A stretch of 19,841 nt of DNA. Source: Phosphoribacter sp044220725. Its GTDB lineage: Bacteria > Actinomycetota > Actinomycetes > Actinomycetales > Dermatophilaceae. Positions within the stretch are counted from its first letter, which is position 1. Each line of letters opens with the position of its first letter. The translations under genes were made by a program, and so were the position numbers. The stretch covers positions 1 through 19,841 of the forward strand of contig JBGAQN010000045.1 of NCBI GenBank assembly GCA_044220725.1, in the 5' to 3' direction. The notes under the pieces were generated by a model. It worked only from the letters and a program-made list of their open reading frames with translations, made no database searches and was not told where the DNA came from. Shown piece after piece: positions 6,933-15,802 of this stretch.

Positions 6933-9900
6933 TCACCCGGGCAGGTTGACGGTGTCGCCCTCGGCCGTGCCCTCGTCGTGCACGCCGGTCCGTGTCCGAC
7001 GTTCGGGCAGACCACGGCCGCTCGTCCCGGCAGGCGCCACCCCCTCCATGAGGGCCGCCGTGCTGGGCTCGATCCGACCCTCGCTCGCGACATCGCGTTC
7101 GAGGTTGTCGTGCATCGACTGGCGACGTCGCATCGGACGCGGCGACGGATCGGCGGCCGCGTCGGCATCCCGACGCGCCTCGGTCGCCCCGTCGACCTCG
7201 ATCCGCGCCACCACCAACCGGCCGTCGGTGAGCTGCGCCCGCAGCCGCGCGACCTGCTCGCGATAGCGGTCGACGTTGCGCAGCTTGACCTCGTCGTACC
7301 CACGCACCAGGTCCGGCAGCGCCGCCAGCTCGACGGCCACCGCATGGTTGTCTGCACTGAGCCGCTGGACGATCTCATCGACGAGCGCCTCATACTCCAC
7401 CACGAGCGCCCGTTCCACGACGCGCACGTGGTCGCGCCCGAACGGATCAAATCGACTCTGCCGCAGCCGTTTCATCGACGCCAGCGCCCCGAAGGCCACC
7501 TTTGCCACCGGCCGCGACAGCCCAACCTTGCGTTTGAGCCCCATCACCTTGAGCACGGGTGGCAGGAGCATGACGGAGTATGCCGCGTCGTCACCGAACC
7601 GCTCAGCCAGGTCGGCCTGGAACGCGGGATCCCGATGCAGCCGGGCGACTTCGTACTCGTCCTTGTAGGCCATGAGCTTGAACAGCGAGAACGCCACAGC
7701 CTCGGCCAGCTCACTCCGACCCGGCACCCGCGCCGCTTCCGCCGCGCGCACGGATTCCAGCCGCACGGCATACCGGCGGGCGTATGCCGCGTCCTGATAG
7801 TCCACGAGCATTGGCACCCGCACGGCGACCATCCGCGCGAGCTCCGAACCCGGCTCTGCCCGAACGAGATCCGTGATTGCCCGCAAATCCCGCGGCAGCA
7901 CGATCCCCGGCCGCGAGCCGGCGCCCGCCCCCGAAGCAGAGCCCGCCCCCGAAGCAGAGCCCGCCCCCGAAGCAGGGCCCGTGCCCAAGGCGGCCGCGTC
8001 CCTCGCGCCCGCGGGCTGGCGCGAAGTCCCGACCAGGTCGTCGAGCGCCGCCCGATCGGCCACCGCCTGCCGCCCGCGGCGGAACGCCTGCAGGTTGGTC
8101 TCGACGGCGACCCCGTTGAGGGTAATCGCCGCTTCGATGGACTCCGCCCGCAACGGCAAGGCACCCGCCTGGTATGCCGCCCCCACCAGCAAGAGGTTGG
8201 CGACCTGATCGGTGCCGAACAGCCGCTCGGCGATCCCCGGCGCATCGAGCGCCACGTTGAGCTCGGAACGGGTCGACGCATCGATCCGGCTGAGCAGGAC
8301 ATCGACGTCCGGGAAGGCCAACTGGGTGTCGACGACCATCTGCCCGGTGGGCACCGCAGCCGTCGAGGTCACCGCGATGGTGCGCTCCGCATCGGTCACC
8401 GTCAGCAGGTGTTGCTGGGCGCCGACGAGGATGTCGCAGGCCAGGAACAGGTCGCAGTCGGCCACGGTCAACTTGTTGGCCTGGTCCATTTGCGTGGTCG
8501 TGATCCGCAGGTCGGAGATGACCGGCCCGCCCTTCTGAGCCAAGCCAGTCTGGTCGAGACCGCGAACGAACCGCCCGTCCAACAGCGCGGCCGTCGCCAA
8601 CGTCTGCGCGACCGTGACCACCCCCGTGCCGCCGATCCCGGCAATCCGCAGACCAAACTCGTCGGCGGGCACGGCCAACCTGGGCTCGGGCAGATCGGCG
8701 GCCTCCAACACCGCCGATGCCCCTCGACGCTTGCGCGGCGCCGTCCCGGGCACGACCTTGACGAACGACGGGCAGTTGCCGTCGAGGCACCGGTAGTCGA
8801 CATTGCACGACGGCTGGTGGATCTGGGTCTTGCGTCCCAGCTCGGTCTGGACCGGGTGCACGGACAGGCAGTTGGACTGTATGCCGCAGTCTCCGCACCC
8901 CTCGCACACGGCCTCGTTGATGAGGATCCGGGTCTTGGGCTCCGCCAGGGTGCCGCGCTTGCGGCGGCGACGCTTCTCGGTCGCGCACTCCTGGTCGTGC
9001 ACCAACACGGTGACACCTTCGACCGCTGACAACACGCCGACCGCCTCTTCCAGCCGGGAACGGTCCCACACCGCAGCACCGTCGGGGAGTCTCACACCGG
9101 CATACCGGCTCATGTCCTCGGTCGTGACAATGACCTGACGGACCCCCTCAGCCAGCAGCGTCGTCACCAAATCAGGCACGCCCGAGATGCCGATGGCCGG
9201 CTGGGCACCAGTCATCGCCACGTGGTCGTTGTAGAGCAGCTTGTAGGTGATGTTGACCCCGGCCGCGACCGACGCACGGATGGCCAGCGAGCCGGAGTGG
9301 GCATACGTGCCGTCGCCGAGGTTCTGCAGGAAGTGCGGGAGGCTGGAGAACGGCGAGGCGCCGATCCACTGCGCGCCTTCGTTCCCCATCGCCGTGATGC
9401 CGAGGATGTCGCCGACCTCGTCGGGGCGCATGAAGACCGCCAGCACGTGGCAACCGGTCCCCGCGCCCACCGTCGTCCCGGCGGGCACACCCGCAACCGA
9501 CGAGTTGTGCGGGCACCCGGAGCAGAAGTAGGGGGTGCGGGACATCGCCAGCGGCGCCAACGACTGGGGCCGGGTGATCCGCTCGAGCCGCTCCTCCAGC
9601 GCCGCCAATTCGCCGGGAGCCGCCCTCTGGAGCAGCCGCTCGGCGACCAACCGCGCGATCGACACCGTGTCGAGCTCAGCATGGATCGGGACCAGCCAGG
9701 TGCCGTCCTCGTCGAGCTTGCCCAGCACCAGCGGCCGATCGGGCAACCCATAGAGCTCGTCCTTGACAAACAGCTCGACGAACGGCCGCTTGTCTTCCAG
9801 GACGAGGATCTCCGCCAGCCCGGCGGCGAACTCCCGGACGATCCGACCCTCCAAGGGATAGGGCATCCGCAACTGCAACAGGCGGACCCCGAGCCGCTGC

Positions 9901-10829
9901 AACTCCCGGTCGTCCAGCCCGAGCTCCCGCAACGTCTGACGCATCTCGAAATAGGTCTTGCCGGACGAGATGATCCCGATCCGGTCGGCGTCGGTGCGCA
10001 GTGTGATCCGGTTGACGTCGTTCGCGCGGGCATAGGCCAAGGCAGCGCGCATCCGGCCGTAGACCATGGAGTGCTCCATCTCCATGACCCGAGCGCCATA
10101 CATGTGGGTGGACGGCCGATGCACGTAGGGTCGCCCGTCCACCTCGATGTCGACCATGACCGGCTGCACCCGATCGGGCGACACGACCGCCGACCCCGAT
10201 CCGTCGGCCACCGTGGTGGACATCTTGAGCGCCACCCAGAGCCCGCTAGAGCGCGATAACGCCACGGCGTGCTGGCTGAGGTCGAGCACCTCCTGCACAT
10301 CGCCCGGATAGAGCATCGGCATCATGATCGCCGCGGCTGCCACCTCGCTGGCCCCCGGCGTCGGCGAGGACTTCGCGGTCGGGTCGTCACCGACCAGGGC
10401 GAGCGCACCGCCCGTGCGGACCGTCCCAGCAAGGTTGGCCTGGCGCAGTGAATCCATCGCCCGGTCAAACCCATTGGCCTTGCCATACCACAGCCCGAGC
10501 ACCCCGTCATAGCGCGGCCCCGGCAGCTGCATCGCCAGTTGGCTGCCCATGACGGCCGTCGCGCCGAGCTCCTCGTTGACCCCCATCTGGTGGACGATGT
10601 GATGGGCCTCCAGCAACCCTCGACGCCGCTGCAACTCCAGGTCGTAGCCGCCCAGCGGCGACCCCGGATAGCCCGAAATGAACGTCGCCGTGTTCAACCC
10701 GGCCGCCAGGTCCAACCGTCGTTGCACGAGCGGCAACCGGACCAGGGCCTGCACCCCCGTGAGGTGGATGATCCCCTCGTCGACGGTGAACTTGTCCTCC
10801 AGCGACAGCGGGGGCACGGCGGATGTCAT
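6933..10829 (-). CDS. Fused indolepyruvate ferredoxin oxidoreductase family protein
   Basis: A 1298-residue three-part enzyme of the 2-oxoacid:ferredoxin oxidoreductase superfamily. It should oxidise an aryl- or branched 2-oxo acid to the acyl-CoA and CO2, passing electrons to ferredoxin in the cytoplasm. The N-terminal pyrimidine-binding domain shows GYPGSPLGGYD (53-63). The thiamine diphosphate domain shows FCSGCPHNSS, then LGDGTYAHSG near residue 500 and LYNDHVAMTGAQ. An iron-sulfur segment near 640-655 shows CEGCGDCGIQSNC, followed by more cysteines (PSCNVDYRC, GNCPSF). The gamma-type domain starts near 730 with GIGGTGVVTV. The C-terminal 300 residues match the DUF6537-like tail of these fusions. 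The ATG at 10829 has AAGGA about 7 nt upstream. It is longer than I expect for the family (roughly 1150-1200), partly through a Ser-Gly-Ala repeat linker near 945-975. It is divergent from an amino acid permease. Confidence 0.9.
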   Translation of the reverse strand: MTSAVPPLSLEDKFTVDEGIIHLTGVQALVRLPLVQRRLDLAAGLNTATFISGYPGSPLGGYDLELQRRRGLLEAHHIVHQMGVNEELGATAVMGSQLAMQLPGPRYDGVLGLWYGKANGFDRAMDSLRQANLAGTVRTGGALALVGDDPTAKSSPTPGASEVAAAAIMMPMLYPGDVQEVLDLSQHAVALSRSSGLWVALKMSTTVADGSGSAVVSPDRVQPVMVDIEVDGRPYVHRPSTHMYGARVMEMEHSMVYGRMRAALAYARANDVNRITLRTDADRIGIISSGKTYFEMRQTLRELGLDDRELQRLGVRLLQLRMPYPLEGRIVREFAAGLAEILVLEDKRPFVELFVKDELYGLPDRPLVLGKLDEDGTWLVPIHAELDTVSIARLVAERLLQRAAPGELAALEERLERITRPQSLAPLAMSRTPYFCSGCPHNSSVAGVPAGTTVGAGTGCHVLAVFMRPDEVGDILGITAMGNEGAQWIGASPFSSLPHFLQNLGDGTYAHSGSLAIRASVAAGVNITYKLLYNDHVAMTGAQPAIGISGVPDLVTTLLAEGVRQVIVTTEDMSRYAGVRLPDGAAVWDRSRLEEAVGVLSAVEGVTVLVHDQECATEKRRRRKRGTLAEPKTRILINEAVCEGCGDCGIQSNCLSVHPVQTELGRKTQIHQPSCNVDYRCLDGNCPSFVKVVPGTAPRKRRGASAVLEAADLPEPRLAVPADEFGLRIAGIGGTGVVTVAQTLATAALLDGRFVRGLDQTGLAQKGGPVISDLRITTTQMDQANKLTVADCDLFLACDILVGAQQHLLTVTDAERTIAVTSTAAVPTGQMVVDTQLAFPDVDVLLSRIDASTRSELNVALDAPGIAERLFGTDQVANLLLVGAAYQAGALPLRAESIEAAITLNGVAVETNLQAFRRGRQAVADRAALDDLVGTSRQPAGARDAAALGTGPASGAGSASGAGSASGAGAGSRPGIVLPRDLRAITDLVRAEPGSELARMVAVRVPMLVDYQDAAYARRYAVRLESVRAAEAARVPGRSELAEAVAFSLFKLMAYKDEYEVARLHRDPAFQADLAERFGDDAAYSVMLLPPVLKVMGLKRKVGLSRPVAKVAFGALASMKRLRQSRFDPFGRDHVRVVERALVVEYEALVDEIVQRLSADNHAVAVELAALPDLVRGYDEVKLRNVDRYREQVARLRAQLTDGRLVVARIEVDGATEARRDADAAADPSPRPMRRRQSMHDNLERDVASEGRIEPSTAALMEGVAPAGTSGRGLPERRTRTGVHDEGTAEGDTVNLPG
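7923..7976 (-). repeat. Three 18-bp tandem repeats inside the oxidoreductase gene
   Basis: Units 7923-7940, 7941-7958 and 7959-7976 are identical except the last base of the third. Read on the minus strand they encode a Ser/Gly/Ala-rich repeat, around residues 952-969, in a linker between the gamma-type domain and the C-terminal domain. Confidence 0.85.
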
Positions 10830-10897
10830 GGCACGTCCTTGTGGGTCGGGTGCGCGGCACAGGCGGTGCCCGCGAGTCTGGCACGCCCCCTGCCGCT

Positions 10898-10918
10898 GAG
10901 GCCAGTGGCCCTGGCCTC
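10898..10918. promoter_or_regulatory. Dyad in the divergent intergenic region
   Basis: GAGGCCA (10898-10904) is exactly inverted as TGGCCTC (10912-10918) with a 7-bp spacer, in the 200-bp region between the oxidoreductase and the permease. It is a candidate operator that could co-regulate both. The region also contains TTGACC (10969-10974), but I see no good -10 at the right distance. Confidence 0.35.
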
Positions 10919-11029
10919 TTCCGCGGATCTCGACCAGGGCACTCCGGTACGCCGTGCGCTTCGCGCCCTTGACCGGTAACGTCCGATTGGTCACCCGACA
11001 ACCGTCGTCCCCGGGAACGGAGTCTCCCC

Positions 11030-12589
11030 ATGGCTAGGACCTCTGGCACGTCGCAGGGCAGCATCTTCCGCACCAAGTCGATCGAAGCGTCCATTGCCGA
11101 GACCGGCGAGAGCGAGTATCAGCTCAAGAAGCGGCTCGGCGCGCTGGACCTCACCGTCTTCGGTATCGGCGTCATCATCGGTGCCGGGATCTTCACGCTC
11201 ACCGGGCGGGCAGCGGCGACGGTCGCCGGCCCCTCGATCGTCATCAGCTTCGTCATCGCTGCGGTCGCCTGTGGCCTCGCGGCCCTGTGCTACGCGGAAT
11301 TCGCCTCGACCGTCCCGGTCAGCGGATCGGCATACACCTTCAGTTATGCCACCCTCGGCGAGTTCGTCGCATGGATCATCGGTTGGGACCTGCTGCTGGA
11401 GTTGCTCCTGGGGGCCAGCGTCGTCGCGCAGGGCTGGTCGGCTTATCTCGGGGTGTTCCTCGGCAAGCTGGGCATCACGATTCCCGAGGCGGTGTCTTAC
11501 GGGTCAGCGTTTGACCTGCCGGCGCTGATTCTGGTCCTCGTCCTGACGGTCCTCGTCGCGGTCGGGATCAAGGAGTCGATGCGGGTCAACCTGGTCCTGG
11601 TCGCCATCAAGCTCTTCGTCGTCTTGTTCGTCATCATCGCCGGCATCGGCTTCATCAACGCGGCTAACTACTCCCCGTTCATCCCACCGGCCAAGGCGGC
11701 GGCCGCATCCGGTGGCAGCGTCTGGACTGCCCCGTTGCTGCAGACCATCTTCGGGATCTCGCCGACGACCTTCGGGGTCATGGGGATCTTCGCTGGCGCC
11801 TCGCTGGTCTTCTTCGCCTACATCGGGTTCGACGTCGTCGCCACGACTGCCGAGGAGGCCCGCAACCCGCAGCGCGACCTGCCCATCGGCATCATCGGGT
11901 CGCTGGTCATCTGCACGATCCTTTACGTCGCGGTGACCCTGGTCATCACCGGAATGCTGCCCTACGACAAGATCTCGACGACCGCCTCGCTGGCGACCGC
12001 CTTCGAGTCGGTGGGCAAGGGGGGCTATGCCACCCTCATCTCGGCCGGCGCCGTCGCGGGTCTGACGACCGTTGTCATGACCTTGCTCATCGGAGCCAGC
12101 CGTGTCGTGTTCGCGATGAGCCGTGACTGGTTGCTCCCCGCTGGATTGGGCACGACCAACCCGCGCACCGGCACTCCGGTCAAGATCACGGTCGCGATCG
12201 GCAGCCTGGTTGCCCTCGTGGCCGCCTTCACCCCGGTCGGCAAACTCGAAGAGATGGTCAACATCGGCACCTTGGCCGCGTTCACCCTCGTCTCGCTGTC
12301 CATTCCTGTGCTGCGCAAGCGACGCCCCGACCTCAAGCGTGCCTTCAAAGTGCCGTTCAACCCGGTGCTGCCCTATGTCGCTGCGGCTGCCGCCTTCTAT
12401 CTCATGCTCACCCTCCCGGCCGAGACCTGGGTGCGCTTCATCATCTGGATGCTCATCGGCTTGGTGGTCTACTTCCTTTACAGCCGCAACCACTCCCGAC
12501 TGGCCCAAGGTGTCCACGACATCCCGGCCCCCGACTTCTCGAAGCCAGGCCCCCACGAGCAGCACGGAGACTCGCCCATCCACGAGTGA
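11030..12589 (+). CDS. APC-family amino acid permease (cationic amino acid transporter-like)
   Basis: A 519-residue polytopic membrane protein of the amino acid-polyamine-organocation family. The first transmembrane segment carries the family signature GIGVIIGAGIFTLTG (45-59), and the following SIVISFVIAAVACGLAALCYAEFAS is the typical second helix. Further hallmarks are FFAYIGFDVVATTAEEARNPQRDLP in the middle and a late FSLSIPVLRKRRPD-like region (here LVSLSIPVLRKRRPD). About 12 helices are evident; both ends are hydrophilic. It should import amino acids with protons or by exchange across the plasma membrane; the exact substrate cannot be read from sequence, though the YfnA/CAT-like pattern suggests a broad or cationic specificity. 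The ATG at 11030 has GGAG about 8 nt upstream. It is divergent from the oxidoreductase and convergent with the acyl-CoA ligase, whose stop is 21 bp away. Confidence 0.92.
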   Translation: MARTSGTSQGSIFRTKSIEASIAETGESEYQLKKRLGALDLTVFGIGVIIGAGIFTLTGRAAATVAGPSIVISFVIAAVACGLAALCYAEFASTVPVSGSAYTFSYATLGEFVAWIIGWDLLLELLLGASVVAQGWSAYLGVFLGKLGITIPEAVSYGSAFDLPALILVLVLTVLVAVGIKESMRVNLVLVAIKLFVVLFVIIAGIGFINAANYSPFIPPAKAAAASGGSVWTAPLLQTIFGISPTTFGVMGIFAGASLVFFAYIGFDVVATTAEEARNPQRDLPIGIIGSLVICTILYVAVTLVITGMLPYDKISTTASLATAFESVGKGGYATLISAGAVAGLTTVVMTLLIGASRVVFAMSRDWLLPAGLGTTNPRTGTPVKITVAIGSLVALVAAFTPVGKLEEMVNIGTLAAFTLVSLSIPVLRKRRPDLKRAFKVPFNPVLPYVAAAAAFYLMLTLPAETWVRFIIWMLIGLVVYFLYSRNHSRLAQGVHDIPAPDFSKPGPHEQHGDSPIHE

Positions 12590-12610
12590 TCGAGGGAGCT
12601 GCCCCGCACC

Positions 12611-14158
12611 TCACGCGGTCAGTTGGCGACGCAACAACTTGCCGTTGGCGGTTCGGGGCAGCGCAGCCACGACGCGCACGACCCGCGGCACCTTGTATGC
12701 CGCGAGGTGCAGTGCGGCATACTCGCGCACCTGCTCGGGGTCACACCCGCCGGGACCGGCGACGACGAAGGCTCCGACGACCCGCACGCCCGGCCGGACC
12801 TCGATCTCGGTGACACCGACATCGGCGATGCCGGGCGCCCCAGCGAGGACATGTTCGACCTCCTGGGGCGACACCCGATAGCCGCCGGGATTCATCACGT
12901 CGTCCGCGCGCCCGTGGTGGATCACGAAGCCATCCGCGTCGAGATGGGCGAGGTCACCGCCGACAAACCAGTCGCCCCGACGGGTCTCGGCGTCCTCGTC
13001 TGGTTTGCCCCAATAGCGCAGCAGCAGACCGGGATCGGTGCGGTGCACCGCGAGCAGACCAGTCTCGCCCGGCGGTAGCGGCTCGTCTCCGTCGGCCGGA
13101 TCGGTGGGCAGGATTGCGACGGATCGGCCCGCTTGCGGCTTCCCCGGGGACCCGGGCCGGGTCGGCACCGGCGGCCCGGAGGAGATGTAGGTCGAGATCT
13201 CGCTCATCCCCAGCGCCTCGTAAAGGGGCAGCCCCGTCGCGTCCTGCCACGCGGCATACAGGTCGCGGGAGAGCGCCTCGCCGGCCGTGAGGCCATGCCG
13301 CAGGGTCGCCAGGTCGTCGCGAGCGAGTGCCCCGCTGGCCAGCAGTTGTCGATAGACCCCGGGAACCGCCGCGAAGATCGTTGCCCCGCAACGTTTCACC
13401 AGCCGCCCCCACACAGACGGATCACGAGGTCCGTTGTAGACCACCGCTGTTGCCCCGTTGGCCCACGGATCGGTCAGCCCGACGCCCAATGTGTAGGTCC
13501 AGTTGAACGCGCCCGCGTGGAGCATCACGTCGCCAGCGCGCAGACCCAGCCACCCGGCATACATCGGCCGCCGTCCCCACGCGGAGCGGTGCGCGTGCAG
13601 CACGCCCTTGGGCTCCCCCGTCGTCCCCGACGTGTAGACGAGGAACGCGGGGTCCTCGGCGCTGCTATCGCGCCACGCGGCGGGGGACAGGTCGGCTCGC
13701 CAGCGTGCGACATCGTCCGGACCGACGACCGGTATGCCGTTCGGCACGGCCCCCGCGAGCTCCGGCGCGGCGACGACAAGGCTCGGAGCGGCGTCGGCGA
13801 TCACCGCCGCCACCTCGTCGGCGGTGAGCATGGCCGAGGTCGGGACCGCGATGAGCCCGGCGGCGATGGCCCCGAAGAACACCAACGCGGCATCGCTGGT
13901 GTTGCCCATCCGCAGCAGAACCCGGTCACCGGGCTGCAGGCCCGCGGCGAGCAGCCCAGCGGCGATCCGGAGCACCGCCCCCTCCAACTCGCCGAACGTC
14001 CACCGTTCGTCCGCGCTCGGCGGCTCGTCAGCATCGTGGACGACGACCAGGCCCACGCGATCCGGGGGACGGAGGTGGCCCGACCCCAGACAGTAGCGCG
14101 CCATGTCGAACCGGGCGGGGGGCAACGGCCCGCGGAAATCCCAACCGGTCACGCCCAC
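12611..14158 (-). CDS. AMP-forming acyl-CoA synthetase
   Basis: A 515-residue adenylate-forming enzyme that activates a carboxylic acid with ATP and joins it to CoA. The P-loop YTSGTTGEPKG is at 175-185, the Y-E-A-L-G-M-S-E motif (A5) follows near 320, GDWFVGGDLAHLDADGF and GRADDVMNPGGYRVSP mark the hinge, and the catalytic lysine is K507 in TANGKLLRR. The pattern is closest to the acetyl/benzoate-type synthetases with the GCDPEQVREYAALHLAAYKVPR end. The substrate is not determined; an aryl- or medium-chain acid would suit the neighbouring oxidoreductase and permease. The GTG at 14158 is 12 bp after the stop of the AI-2E-family gene on the same strand, so the two form a likely operon; GTG 14152 or ATG 14104 are alternative starts. 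Confidence 0.9.
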   Translation of the reverse strand: MGVTGWDFRGPLPPARFDMARYCLGSGHLRPPDRVGLVVVHDADEPPSADERWTFGELEGAVLRIAAGLLAAGLQPGDRVLLRMGNTSDAALVFFGAIAAGLIAVPTSAMLTADEVAAVIADAAPSLVVAAPELAGAVPNGIPVVGPDDVARWRADLSPAAWRDSSAEDPAFLVYTSGTTGEPKGVLHAHRSAWGRRPMYAGWLGLRAGDVMLHAGAFNWTYTLGVGLTDPWANGATAVVYNGPRDPSVWGRLVKRCGATIFAAVPGVYRQLLASGALARDDLATLRHGLTAGEALSRDLYAAWQDATGLPLYEALGMSEISTYISSGPPVPTRPGSPGKPQAGRSVAILPTDPADGDEPLPPGETGLLAVHRTDPGLLLRYWGKPDEDAETRRGDWFVGGDLAHLDADGFVIHHGRADDVMNPGGYRVSPQEVEHVLAGAPGIADVGVTEIEVRPGVRVVGAFVVAGPGGCDPEQVREYAALHLAAYKVPRVVRVVAALPRTANGKLLRRQLTA

Positions 14159-14170
14159 GCTCGCTCGGGA

Positions 14171-15433
14171 TCAGTCGCCGGCAGTGGGCGTCGGCGGCTC
14201 CACGCTGACCACCGTCCGGGCCCCCTCAGGCGCGACCACCCGGACGACCTCCCCACCATGTTCCGGCCCGCCCTCCTGGTCACCGTCGTCGTCTTGCAGT
14301 GTCTCCAGCTCAGGCAGCAGCTCGTGACGCCGACGGAAGGTGTCGGCGACGGTGAGCGCTGCGGCCGCCACCGGTATGCCGATGAGCGCACCGATCGGCC
14401 CCATCAGAGCCACCCCGACAAACACCGATCCGAGCGCGACGGCCGGGTGGATGTCCATCGTCCGGTTGCTGATCTTGGGGGTCAGCCAGTAGCTCTCGAT
14501 CTGTTGGTAGACGGTCGCGAAAACAACGATCCAGACGACATCGAGCGGGTCCTTGAGCACCGAGAAGAGGGCAGGGACGACGACTCCGATGTAGGTGCCG
14601 ATGATCGGGACGAACTGGCCGACGATGCCCATGAGCACCCCCAGCGGCAGCCAAAACGGGACGTCGATGATGGCGAAGAACAGGGCGTAGGCGATCGATG
14701 AAATCGTCGCGAGGATGACCTTTGACACGACGTAGCCGCCGGTCTTCTCCACGGCGATGGTCCAGATCGTCATGAGCATGGGCTGGTAGCGCGGGGGCAG
14801 GTATGAACCGATCGTCTGACGCAGTTTGATGCTGTCCGCCGACAGGTAGTACGCGAAGACGAGGATCGTCACGGCGTTGAAGATGAACGTCACCAGGGCG
14901 CCGAAGACGCCGAGCAGGCCGCCGCCAAACCGCTGGGCCAGCTCTCCGACCTTCTCCGGAGTGAACTGCAGCGCCGCATAGATCTGTTCGGTGTTGAACG
15001 ACGTGTCGAACGTCGTGTTGACCCAGGCCACGGCCTGCCGGACCGCATCCGGGAAAGCGTCCTTGAGCTCCTGGGCCTGGGCGACGAACACCTGGCCGAA
15101 CATCGCGCCGATGCCGACGGTCAGCGCCATCAGCCCGAAGAGCACGAGCGCGGAGGCCAGCGGTCTGCCCATCCCGCGCTTGATGAGCCAGGCCACCATC
15201 GGCTCCATGGCGATCGAGAGCAACCAGGCAAGCAGGAGCAAGAACAGGAAGGTGCCCAACGCTTGGAAGGCCCAGATCCCGATGAGCAGGGTAAGGGCCG
15301 CAGCCACCAGAACCCACACCACCCGCTTGGACTGCGACAAGGCCACCCACGTCGGACGGCGATCGCTCTCGCCGGCGACGCGCCCAGGCAGTCGCAGCGC
15401 CTGAGTGACCTCGGAACTGGCGGATTCGCTCAC
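14171..15433 (-). CDS. AI-2E family transporter (PerM/TqsA-like membrane protein)
   Basis: A 420-residue membrane protein of the AI-2E exporter superfamily (formerly UPF0118). After a hydrophilic N-terminus it has paired helices at about 39-60 and 63-85, a soluble middle region (about 125-165), then a run of helices including VFAYYLSAD, FWLPLGVLMGIVGQFVPIIGTYIGVVVPA and the family-typical QQIESYWLTPKISNRTMDIHPAVALGSVFVGVALMGPIGALIGIPVAA region. The C-terminal 45 residues are acidic. Members are thought to export small signals or exchange ions; the substrate here is unknown. The GTG at 15433 has GAGG about 6 nt upstream. An imperfect duplicate of its start region lies 20 bp upstream. Confidence 0.9.
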   Translation of the reverse strand: MSESASSEVTQALRLPGRVAGESDRRPTWVALSQSKRVVWVLVAAALTLLIGIWAFQALGTFLFLLLLAWLLSIAMEPMVAWLIKRGMGRPLASALVLFGLMALTVGIGAMFGQVFVAQAQELKDAFPDAVRQAVAWVNTTFDTSFNTEQIYAALQFTPEKVGELAQRFGGGLLGVFGALVTFIFNAVTILVFAYYLSADSIKLRQTIGSYLPPRYQPMLMTIWTIAVEKTGGYVVSKVILATISSIAYALFFAIIDVPFWLPLGVLMGIVGQFVPIIGTYIGVVVPALFSVLKDPLDVVWIVVFATVYQQIESYWLTPKISNRTMDIHPAVALGSVFVGVALMGPIGALIGIPVAAAALTVADTFRRRHELLPELETLQDDDGDQEGGPEHGGEVVRVVAPEGARTVVSVEPPTPTAGD

Positions 15434-15454
15434 GACGACCTCGATTCGCTCACG
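15423..15454 (-). repeat. Duplicated translation-start region before the AI-2E-family gene
   Basis: The 12-mer GATTCGCTCACG occurs at 15423-15434 and 15443-15454, 20 bp apart. On the minus strand each begins GTGAGCGAATC. The distal copy opens a seven-codon reading frame (VSESRSS) whose TGA lies inside the GTGA of the real start. On the same strand TACAGT (complement of 15460-15465) ends 6 bases before the distal GTG, where a -10 element of a leaderless promoter would sit. No good -35 is visible. Confidence 0.55.
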
Positions 15455-15591
15455 GGGTCACTGTAGTTGCGCCCGCCGACAGGCAGGCGGATGCGCCGCA
15501 TCCCGTTCCAGCCGCCCGTGGGCATCGTGAATCGGCGCACGTCTGATGTGCCGTGCCGCCGGTGCCCGCAGCCCCGACGTCCCCCGAGACC

Positions 15592-15607
15592 GCCCGCCGA
15601 AGCGGGC
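15592..15607 (-). terminator. Hairpin with UUCG-type loop after bldC
   Basis: On the minus strand GCCCGC, loop TTCG, GCGGGC forms a 6-bp GC stem closed by the very stable C(UUCG)G loop, 6 bases after the bldC stop codon. There is no U-tract. It is a likely intrinsic terminator. The rest of the 160-bp gap to the AI-2E gene start shows only that gene's candidate promoter. Confidence 0.6.
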
Positions 15608-15613
15608 TGAAAT

Positions 15614-15802
15614 TTAGGCCCCGCTCAGCAGGCGATGCACTTCCGAGCTGCGGTAGCGCCGGTGTCCGCCCAACGTGCGGATCGCCGTCAACTTGCCCGC
15701 CTTTGCCCACCGGGTGACCGTCTTCGGGTCAACCCGGAACAGTGCCGCCACCTCGCCAGGCGTGAGCAAGGGGTCTCGTTCCTCGCTCGCTGCCACAATC
15801 AT
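15614..15802 (-). CDS. bldC: BldC-like MerR-type DNA-binding protein
   Basis: A 62-residue protein that is essentially one winged helix-turn-helix of the MerR superfamily. The segment LLTPGEVAALFRVDPKTVTRWAKAGKLTAIRTLGGHRRYR (12-51) closely matches Streptomyces BldC as I remember it. BldC has no effector domain and binds direct repeats cooperatively; in Streptomyces it controls the onset of development, and in non-sporulating relatives its role is less clear. The ATG at 15802 has GGAG about 7 nt upstream. It is divergent from the DUF3073 gene with a 263-bp gap, and near purM/purF, matching known actinobacterial synteny. Confidence 0.92.
   Translation of the reverse strand: MIVAASEERDPLLTPGEVAALFRVDPKTVTRWAKAGKLTAIRTLGGHRRYRSSEVHRLLSGA

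Noticed and set aside
6369..9029. An 886-codon plus-strand open frame
   Set aside because: It is the antisense shadow of the flavodoxin-like and oxidoreductase genes, is Arg/His/Pro-rich, and runs through the 53-bp repeat. High GC content produces such frames.
12123..12881. A 252-codon plus-strand frame overlapping the permease end
   Set aside because: It is an out-of-frame shadow of the permease and antisense to the acyl-CoA ligase, with no domain signal.
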